NCBI GenBank assembly: GCA_016795375.1
Contig: JAEUHJ010000045.1
Location: 1-64,000, forward strand
Direction: 5' to 3'
Source of the DNA: Verrucomicrobiaceae bacterium
Lineage (GTDB): Bacteria; Verrucomicrobiota; Verrucomicrobiia; Verrucomicrobiales; Verrucomicrobiaceae
DNA length: 64,000 nucleotides
The notes under the pieces were generated by a model. It was not told the DNA's origin, did not search any database, and saw nothing but the letters and a program-made list of their open reading frames with translations. The position numbers were made by a program, and so were the translations under genes. This document shows, piece by piece, positions 57,977-64,000 of this stretch; position 1 is the first letter of the stretch, and each line of letters begins with the position of its first letter.

Positions 57977-58864
57977 TCATGTCCTCTGGCGAAAGAAATC
58001 GATCGCTTCGTTGAGCATCGCTGCCTTCTCATTGTTCTCGGCTGCTGAAGAGTTCGGGTCGGGATGGAAAGCCTTGATGAGATCGCGATAATTGCGTTCA
58101 GCCTGCTCAACATCGTAGGGCGGATGGGGTGGCATCAGCCTGAGCAATTCCGCGTATCGCTGCTCTCTGGCTCTTTCATTCTCGTCTGGAGCCGTGTTCG
58201 GAGCGCGTTTGGCGCGTGGTTTCCGGCCACCTGCGTTTGGCAGAGGGGCATCAGTAAAGGTGCCGCCAGCGGGCATTTTCTCCTCCGCGTCCTCGATGAT
58301 GTCGCCGTGCTTCTTCTCTGATCTGATCCCGTACCAGTAGTTGATGAATTCCTTCAGCCACATGCCTGCCATGACAAAGATCAGCCAAGTGGAGAGTCGT
58401 TGCTCGCCCATGAATGCCCGAAGTGCTGTGGCAGCAACGAATACGAATGCCGGTTCAAACCATAGATGAAGCAGGGTTTCAAAACGCGCATTGCCCCGAT
58501 TCTGCGAGAAGCCCGGAAGCCTCAAAAGATGCGAGGTGCCGGAATAGAAATCGTGGCGCCCTTGTTTTCTGGTTTCGCGGAGGACAGCCACCGCAAGGTG
58601 AAGGATGTAGAGCAAGGAAGCGCCGATGGCGAACATTGCCACGGCCCAATATTTCGTCCAAGCGCCCTGCTCATTCCATGCGTAGATGACGAACAAAAGA
58701 GTAGCCCAGATGAAGGAGAGAAAAACGCTTTTGGGGCTGAGGAAGGAGAATCCAAAACCGGATCGCAGGAAGACGATGGCCGGTATGGCAAGCCAATGCA
58801 GAATCGGACTGATGAGAGGAACGCTCGGAAGCGGGCCTGAAGTTTGGATCTGCCTGTCTTTCAT
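57977..58864 (-). CDS. Membrane protein with C-terminal J-domain
   Basis: 295 residues. Four or so membrane helices (about 20-37, 45-62, 70-95 and 136-165). The cytoplasmic C-terminus (about 235-295) has helix II (QAERNYRDLIKAF), the HPD tripeptide at 267-269 and helix III (AMLNEAIDFF), the minimal J-domain that stimulates Hsp70/DnaK. It is downstream of the coupling-protein gene, 8 bp apart, so they form an operon. Because the coupling protein has no membrane segment, this protein may act as its anchor. It converges with rep. Confidence 0.78.
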   Translation of the reverse strand: MKDRQIQTSGPLPSVPLISPILHWLAIPAIVFLRSGFGFSFLSPKSVFLSFIWATLLFVIYAWNEQGAWTKYWAVAMFAIGASLLYILHLAVAVLRETRKQGRHDFYSGTSHLLRLPGFSQNRGNARFETLLHLWFEPAFVFVAATALRAFMGEQRLSTWLIFVMAGMWLKEFINYWYGIRSEKKHGDIIEDAEEKMPAGGTFTDAPLPNAGGRKPRAKRAPNTAPDENERAREQRYAELLRLMPPHPPYDVEQAERNYRDLIKAFHPDPNSSAAENNEKAAMLNEAIDFFRQRT

Positions 58865-58872
58865 TGTGGAAC

Positions 58873-60411
58873 TCAGTAGCGTTGGGGGAATGAATGGCGG
58901 ATGTGGTTCTGTGCGACCGGCTCGCCTTTCTTCATGCCAAGCCAGCGTCTCCCTCCCTGAAAAATGATTGCATCTGCCAGGAAGTTCGATTCCGCGCCTC
59001 CGGTGCGAAGCATGGTGAACTCCTGTGGTTGCACAACGTATTCAACGACCATGCTGCCCCCGGCGCTCTGATTCATTGCCCCGCCCTTTGCCAGTGCCTC
59101 GGAAAGCCCGCCGTAGAATTGCGCTTGCCGGGTTTTGCCGATTGAGTCGGAAGCCCAGTTGTTGGTATTGGGATCGCCGTTCGCGTGGAAAATCTTGGTC
59201 TGGAGGTTGCCCAAAAAGCTCTCGGCGTCCGACCGCGCATTCTGTCCGCCAAAGGCGGAAAAGTAGCTGGGGAGGTTCTGGGTCAAATAGACGGTGCAGG
59301 CGCGAGAACTGCGAGCGGTGCTTTGGAAAAGCGCATCGTAGGAATTGACGAAAAACTGAGATTCGTCCGCCCAAAGAAAGACGGGGCGAGCCGCAGCCTG
59401 TGCCGCTTCGCGGGACGTGCCTGCGGAAATCCTCCGTTCGACGGCTCGCTGCCAGATGAATTTGAAGAGCACCTGGGCGAACTGTCCCAGCTCGTTGAAC
59501 TCCTTCACCGGGAGGTTGAGAAGGATCACCCTGCCCTTGAAACAATCCTCAGGGCCGAATGTGAGGTCAGTGCAAAAAAGATCCCGCAGCAGGCCCCGCA
59601 GGAAGCAGTCGGCCATACTGGTGAAGGTGGAGACGATCACGGACCGGGTTTCTGGGGCCAGCGAGGGAAATTCCCGCATCCAAAAGTCGCGGGTCAGCTC
59701 AAAATCACTGCTCCGCCCCTTTTCATGCGCCCTGCCCGCCGCCACCTCCAGGAGGGCGGCGCAGGCAGATACCTTTTTCCAGTCGGGATTTTCTGCCTCT
59801 TCGACCGAACGCGGGGCGGAAGTGATGATGCGGTAAAGGGAAGGAAGATCAATGTCATCGAGGGCGAGGACGGCAAGGTCAATGGCGTTACGGAGGAGCT
59901 GTTTGAGGGTCCGCTGCCAGTAGGCGTCCTGCCCGCCTCCCTGCCCTTGCTTTCGTTCGGCGGCTTCGAGCACGCTGCAAAAGAGGTTCACCAGATTCTC
60001 GGTATGCCCTGCCCCCGTTCCGGGCCGCTTGAACTCGTAGCGAAGGAAGTTGAAGCGGTGGGGGCCGCCCGGCTCGACAATGAGCAAATCTGACTCACGT
60101 CCGGCAGCCTGGGCGTAGCGCCGCCATGACAGCACTTCATCGCTTTTGGCGGTCAGGACCAGTCCGCCAAGGTTGGATTCCATGAATGCCCTTGCGATGG
60201 CCTGCCCGCTCCCGGAAGACTTTCCAGAACCCGTTGCCCCGAAAATCTGCACTCCTTCAAACGCATCCTTGAGACACCAGTAGTTTTCGGGCGGGCAGTT
60301 TTTGCCGTCATGGCTCAACTCCAAAAGTGCCTCATCATCGTCCGGCCAATTCGGTTTTGGGGTGGATTGGGAGGCGTCCAGGGGACGCTTGGCGAGAGTG
60401 AAATCATCCAT
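58873..60411 (-). CDS. Type IV coupling protein ATPase (TraD/VirD4-like) lacking membrane helices
   Basis: 512 residues. FGATGSGKSS (Walker A, 57-66), Walker B region PVFLWADESQFF near 352, and YLTQNLPSYFSAFGG near 385 as in TraG/VirD4 proteins, which deliver relaxase-bound DNA to the mating pore. Typical coupling proteins begin with two membrane helices; this one starts with a short soluble segment (about 50 residues) before Walker A. The next gene in the operon is a multi-pass membrane protein. A divergent relaxase gene lies 356 bp away. Confidence 0.88.
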   Translation of the reverse strand: MDDFTLAKRPLDASQSTPKPNWPDDDEALLELSHDGKNCPPENYWCLKDAFEGVQIFGATGSGKSSGSGQAIARAFMESNLGGLVLTAKSDEVLSWRRYAQAAGRESDLLIVEPGGPHRFNFLRYEFKRPGTGAGHTENLVNLFCSVLEAAERKQGQGGGQDAYWQRTLKQLLRNAIDLAVLALDDIDLPSLYRIITSAPRSVEEAENPDWKKVSACAALLEVAAGRAHEKGRSSDFELTRDFWMREFPSLAPETRSVIVSTFTSMADCFLRGLLRDLFCTDLTFGPEDCFKGRVILLNLPVKEFNELGQFAQVLFKFIWQRAVERRISAGTSREAAQAAARPVFLWADESQFFVNSYDALFQSTARSSRACTVYLTQNLPSYFSAFGGQNARSDAESFLGNLQTKIFHANGDPNTNNWASDSIGKTRQAQFYGGLSEALAKGGAMNQSAGGSMVVEYVVQPQEFTMLRTGGAESNFLADAIIFQGGRRWLGMKKGEPVAQNHIRHSFPQRY

Positions 60412-60767
60412 GCGGTAGGAGTGGGAGGCGGCTGAAAGCCTAGCCGTTCAGCCGACCTGGGGCGAGCGGAAAAGACAGCCTAAGCACTGCTTAGGGGAGA
60501 TGTCTGAAGACACTGTTGCAATATTGCTAGCAAGCTAGCACGCACGCAAGAACGCCAGCTTTCAAGGTGGCAAGGAGGCCAGCAATCAGGCTCGCTGGCT
60601 TGCATTGCTGCTGGCTGGCAAGCATTCAAACAAGGTGGCAATCTCGCGAGGTAGAAGGCATACTTGCTGGAGAGCGAGAATGCCCGCTTGCGAGGTTGCA
60701 AGTAGGCAAGTTCTGCCTACCGGGCAGCAAAATGGATTTGGCGGGCAAATTATGGTAATCTGAAACA
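60412..60767. other. oriT-like region between coupling protein and relaxase genes
   Basis: 356 bp without a credible gene. It holds a perfect 17-bp palindrome CCTAAGCA-C-TGCTTAGG (60479-60495), GCTAGCAAGCTAGC (60526-60539), two CAAGGTGGCAA direct repeats (60563-60573 and 60631-60641) and a hairpin GTAGGCA-AGTTC-TGCCTAC (60702-60720), 47 bp before the relaxase ATG. Relaxase genes usually have oriT next to them, with a hairpin beside the nick site. The nick site cannot be identified by eye. The region also holds two divergent promoters. Confidence 0.6.
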
Positions 60768-63700
60768 ATGCTAAGAGTCGTGGCCCATACCAGCGCGGCG
60801 GCAGCTCGCAAATACTATGCGGACGGCCTGAAACGCGAAGACTACTACTCGGAAGGCCAGGAGATCGTTGGCAAATGGCATGGCAAAGCCGCTGCGAGGC
60901 TTGGCATTGAGGGGCAGGTGGACCGCGAGCAGTTCGCGGCGTTGGTTGAGAACCGGCATCCGGTGACAGGGCAGAAGCTGACGCCGCGCACAAAGGACAG
61001 GCGCCGGGTCGGCTATGACCTCAATTTCCATGCGCCAAAAAGTCTCTCGGTGCTCTATGCCCTGACACAGGATAAAGAGGTTCTGGCCGCGTTCCGGCAG
61101 GCAGTGGCCGAGACCATGGCGGAACTGGAGGAGAGGGCGGAAACTCGGGTCCGCAAGAAAGGGGCGGAGGAAAACCGTGTCACAGGCAATCTGGCTTGGG
61201 CAGAGTTCGTGCATTTCACGTCGCGGCCCGTCGGGGGTATTCCAGACCCGCACCTGCACGCGCACTGCTTCACCTTCAACGCCACCTTTGATGGGGTGGA
61301 AGGCCGCTGGAAAGCGGCCCAGTTTGGGGCCATCAAACGGGAGGCGCACTATGCTGAGGCTGCGTTTCATGCACGGCTGGCGGCCTCGCTTTCCAAAATG
61401 GGCTATGGCATTGAACGCCGAAAAGGCGGCTGGGAGATTCAAGACATGCCTGCCAGTGTCCTTGCCAAATTCTCGCGGCGCACCGCTCAGATTGAGCGGC
61501 TGGCGGATGAAATGGGGATCAAGGACGCAAAGGCCAAGGATGGTCTGGGGGCGGCCAGCCGCGAGGGAAAGCGGCACGGGATGAGCTTTTCTGACCTCCT
61601 GGCAGCGTGGAGCGTCCGGCTGACGGATGATGAAAAGGTCCAGATTTCAAAGGTCTGCTATAATAGAGGGGCGGGCAGGGCGGTGCGAGTATCAGCTGCG
61701 GAGGCCGTCGATCACGCACTCTCAAAGCTCTTTGAAAGGCAGTCGGTTGCGGAGCGCGGCCACATTCTGGCGGCAGCGCTTCGGTTCGGTGCCGGTGATG
61801 TGACGCCACAGCAAATTAAGGCAGAATTTGAGCGCAGGGCGTTGATTGGCCGGAAGGTCGGTGATCAGCACCTATGCACCATGCGAGAGGTTTTAGCGGA
61901 GGAAATTGCTCTTGTGGGCTTTGTCCGCACGGGGCGCAATTCGGCGATGCCGCTCGGCGGCAGGGGAAGAGTGGTGCTCTCCGAAAAGCTTTCGGAAGAG
62001 CAGCGGGCAGCCGTGAAGCATCTTCTTTCCAGCCGTGACCAGGTGATGGCGATTCGGGGTGGGGCGGGGGTCGGCAAAACGACGCTCATGCAGGAGGCGG
62101 CAAAAGCTATCGAAGCAAGAGGGCTCAAATTCTTCGCCTTTGCTCCGTCGGCGGCGGCATCCCGAGAAACCCTGCGGGAGGCAGGGTTCGCAGGTGCCGA
62201 TACGGTCGCGCATCTTCTTCTGAATCAGAAGCTGCAAAAGCAGGTACAGGGGCAGGTCATTTGGGTGGATGAGGCTGGCCTCCTCGGGGTGCGCGATTTG
62301 TGGCACATCATGGAAGTGGCAGGGCCTTCGACCCGCATCATCTTGACCGGCGATACCGCGCAGCACGCACCGGTGGCAAGGGGCGATGCCTTCCGCCTGC
62401 TGCAAAAGCATGCGGGCCTCCGGGTTGCGGAAGTCACACAGATCCGAAGGCAGGAGATCGAGGACTACAAGAAAGCGATTGAAGCTCTCGCAAAGGGTGA
62501 CATCAGAACCGGTTTTCGGAGGCTGGAAGCACTCGGAGCATTCATCGAAATCGAGAGTGAGGCAGAGCGCCACCGCGAATTGGCGGCCGATTATCTCGCC
62601 CTCGGGAAAAAGGGAACACCTCCGCTGGTCGTGTCTCCCACGCACGCGGAAAGTGGAAAGGTGACGGCGGCGATTCGTGAAGCGCGGCGAGCGGCGGGAC
62701 AGCTCGGCCCGGAGCGCCGATTGGTCCAGTATCACAATCTGGCCTGGGAAGAGGCGGAAAGGCGCCTGCCGGAGAATTATCGGGCGGGACTCGTGGTGCA
62801 ATTTCACCAGAATTCAAAAGGCATCATGCGGGGTGCGAGCTTCCGGGTAGCGGGACGCCGGGAGGATGGCAGTGTGAAACTGGTCACACCATCAGGAGAA
62901 GAAGCCACCTTGCCTTTGAGCGAAGCTGCCAAGTTCCTCGTGTACGAAGAACGCGAAATCGCTTTGGCAAAGGGAGACCGCATTCGCATCACGCGAAACG
63001 GCGAGAGCCAGAATGGAAAGCGCCTCAGCAATGGCAATCTCTTGACAGTGGAGAAGTTCGGAAAAAGGGGCGAGATCGTGCTCAGCAACGGCGCGGTGCT
63101 CGCGGCAAACCATGGGCATTTTGCGTATGGCTACTGCCAGACCTCACATTCCAGCCAGAGCAAGAGCGTCCGGGATGTGCTCATTGCCCAAAGCTCAGAT
63201 TCGTTCGTTGCGAGTTCCCGCGAACAATTTTATGTGTCGTGCAGTCGTGGGAAGCAAACTGTTCGCATTTACACAGACAACCGCCAGGAACTCCAGCAGG
63301 CGGTTGGAATCTCGTCTTCCCGAATGGCTGGGGTGGAACTTGCGGACCTTTCCGCAGCAGACCTTGCCGCATTCATGAGCACCGAACTTGGCGCAAGACA
63401 GTGGCGCGATACCATCCAGAGCCGCAGAGGGGTGGACGGCTCCAGAACCTTCGTGGAGAAGCTTGTGGAGCAGCGCAAAACCGACCCCACTTTGCAAAAG
63501 CCAAACGACATGTCGTGGAAGGGCTATATTGAGATGCGCCGCAACCTCGCCGGGGCGGATGGCAAAAGCCGCTCCAAGGGGCATCCTGCGGCGATGACGA
63601 AGGGGGCGAGTGTTAAAGGCAAGACCTTGCCGAAGCGAAGCGAGCATTCGGCGTCCCGAGTTGCAGAATTGAAAGCCACCCGAGAAGCAAAGCGGCAGGA

Positions 63701-64000
63701 TGCCGCCAAGGAAAAGCCGAAAGCGTCTGAGGCGCAAAAGGTCCGACAGAAAAGCCGCATGGCAAAAGCATACGATTCCGCGGCAAGCCACTTCAAAAAA
63801 GTGGCGGACAAGGTGCGCGGAAGGTCAGCGCCGCCACCCGAAGGCAAGGTGGTCAAGATGGGGTCAACCAACGTAAAGCCGTTGCACAATAACAACGCAG
63901 AGCGAGCGGCTGCGCACGCGAAGCGGGAAAAAGCAGCAAGCGCTAGGAAAAGCGGTGAACAACAGGCTAAAAAGATGAGTGAAGCAAAGGCGAAACAGAC
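60768..64000 (+). CDS. MobF-type relaxase with RecD-like helicase domain, C-terminus beyond window
   Basis: 1,077 codons visible, open at the right edge. TrwC/TraI-type relaxase domain (about 1-290): tyrosine pairs YY at 16-17 and 26-27, and the metal-binding HLHAH at 162-166. The helicase has Walker A GGAGVGKTTL near 432, Walker B VIWVDEAGLLG near 499, GDTAQHAP near 527 and motif VI VSCSRGK near 824. Residues beyond about 900 are basic, helical and low-complexity. The relaxase nicks and unwinds plasmid DNA for transfer. The ATG at 60768 gives the conserved N-terminus MLRVVAHTSA. Confidence 0.95.
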   Translation, partial: MLRVVAHTSAAAARKYYADGLKREDYYSEGQEIVGKWHGKAAARLGIEGQVDREQFAALVENRHPVTGQKLTPRTKDRRRVGYDLNFHAPKSLSVLYALTQDKEVLAAFRQAVAETMAELEERAETRVRKKGAEENRVTGNLAWAEFVHFTSRPVGGIPDPHLHAHCFTFNATFDGVEGRWKAAQFGAIKREAHYAEAAFHARLAASLSKMGYGIERRKGGWEIQDMPASVLAKFSRRTAQIERLADEMGIKDAKAKDGLGAASREGKRHGMSFSDLLAAWSVRLTDDEKVQISKVCYNRGAGRAVRVSAAEAVDHALSKLFERQSVAERGHILAAALRFGAGDVTPQQIKAEFERRALIGRKVGDQHLCTMREVLAEEIALVGFVRTGRNSAMPLGGRGRVVLSEKLSEEQRAAVKHLLSSRDQVMAIRGGAGVGKTTLMQEAAKAIEARGLKFFAFAPSAAASRETLREAGFAGADTVAHLLLNQKLQKQVQGQVIWVDEAGLLGVRDLWHIMEVAGPSTRIILTGDTAQHAPVARGDAFRLLQKHAGLRVAEVTQIRRQEIEDYKKAIEALAKGDIRTGFRRLEALGAFIEIESEAERHRELAADYLALGKKGTPPLVVSPTHAESGKVTAAIREARRAAGQLGPERRLVQYHNLAWEEAERRLPENYRAGLVVQFHQNSKGIMRGASFRVAGRREDGSVKLVTPSGEEATLPLSEAAKFLVYEEREIALAKGDRIRITRNGESQNGKRLSNGNLLTVEKFGKRGEIVLSNGAVLAANHGHFAYGYCQTSHSSQSKSVRDVLIAQSSDSFVASSREQFYVSCSRGKQTVRIYTDNRQELQQAVGISSSRMAGVELADLSAADLAAFMSTELGARQWRDTIQSRRGVDGSRTFVEKLVEQRKTDPTLQKPNDMSWKGYIEMRRNLAGADGKSRSKGHPAAMTKGASVKGKTLPKRSEHSASRVAELKATREAKRQDAAKEKPKASEAQKVRQKSRMAKAYDSAASHFKKVADKVRGRSAPPPEGKVVKMGSTNVKPLHNNNAERAAAHAKREKAASARKSGEQQAKKMSEAKAKQ

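Larger units (their letters stand above)
55118..64000. mobile_element. Integrated plasmid-like (conjugative/mobilizable) element, right end beyond window
   Basis: From the broken tRNA to the window edge the GC content is lower and all genes are plasmid functions: parB-like, parA, iteron origin, Rep, coupling protein, membrane J-domain protein and MobF relaxase. Gene directions are mixed around the origin. No integrase, attR or mating-pore genes are visible, so the right boundary and self-transmissibility cannot be judged. It could also be a plasmid joined to the chromosome by assembly; the tRNA-half junction argues for integration. Confidence 0.8.

Overview
The window looks like the chromosome of a member of the Verrucomicrobia (PVC group, probably Verrucomicrobiaceae-like). 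The evidence is high GC, a DUF1080 protein, a large sorbosone-dehydrogenase/cytochrome c protein of the planctomycete/verrucomicrobial kind, a redoxin/cytochrome/copper-monooxygenase fusion, PQQ- and NHL-type propeller proteins, and a MoxR/Bat cluster. This is inferred from protein content only; there is no rRNA to confirm it. The last 9 kb has visibly lower GC and is an integrated plasmid-like element.

Layout. 1-11 kb: a MurJ-like flippase running off the left edge, thioredoxin reductase, an MFS transporter, an M3 oligopeptidase, gcvT-gcvH, a SIMPL protein, a single-chain type IIL (MmeI-like) restriction-modification enzyme, a small lipoprotein and araD. 11.9-20.1 kb: a tightly packed aerotolerance-type operon (moxR, DUF58, DUF4381-like, BatA-like, fused BatB/C, fused BatD/E). 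20-26 kb: folD, two coupled small genes, DUF1080, an NHL propeller and the multidomain redox protein. 26-36 kb: two coiled-coil membrane paralogues and a lipoprotein, diverging from a ParA-like ATPase plus a roadblock-like protein, then a Ser/Thr kinase with extracytoplasmic carbohydrate-binding-type domains, a low-MW phosphatase, a fused RpiB-GlyA and CvfB. 36-55 kb: PQQ propeller, tsaD, small lipoproteins, CPXCG protein, GSDH/cytochrome c protein, PBP4, thiH-thiS, membrane proteins, a lone pseudopilin, clpX, carA, hflX and an SDR.

55.1-64 kb: a tRNA-Arg(CCU) gene is cut in its anticodon loop and followed by parB-like/parA, an iteron-type replication origin, a Rep protein with a DnaA-domain-I-like tail, a membrane J-domain protein, a coupling-protein ATPase without its own membrane segment, an oriT-like region and a MobF relaxase-helicase that runs off the right edge. 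These genes together supply partition, replication and DNA processing for conjugation. No integrase or mating-pore genes are visible, so they must lie outside the window or be provided elsewhere.

The most unusual signal is in the intergenic DNA. Four places (17.5, 23.0, 38.6 and 54.2 kb) carry inverted arms built of 7-bp units. Because 7 is not a multiple of 3, pure runs of such units encode the same heptapeptide in every frame. At three sites the repeat has become the N-terminus of a protein, and at one it also supplies the upstream stop codon. A separate 61-bp REPIN-like element with GTAG ends at 39.4 kb also supplies a stop codon.
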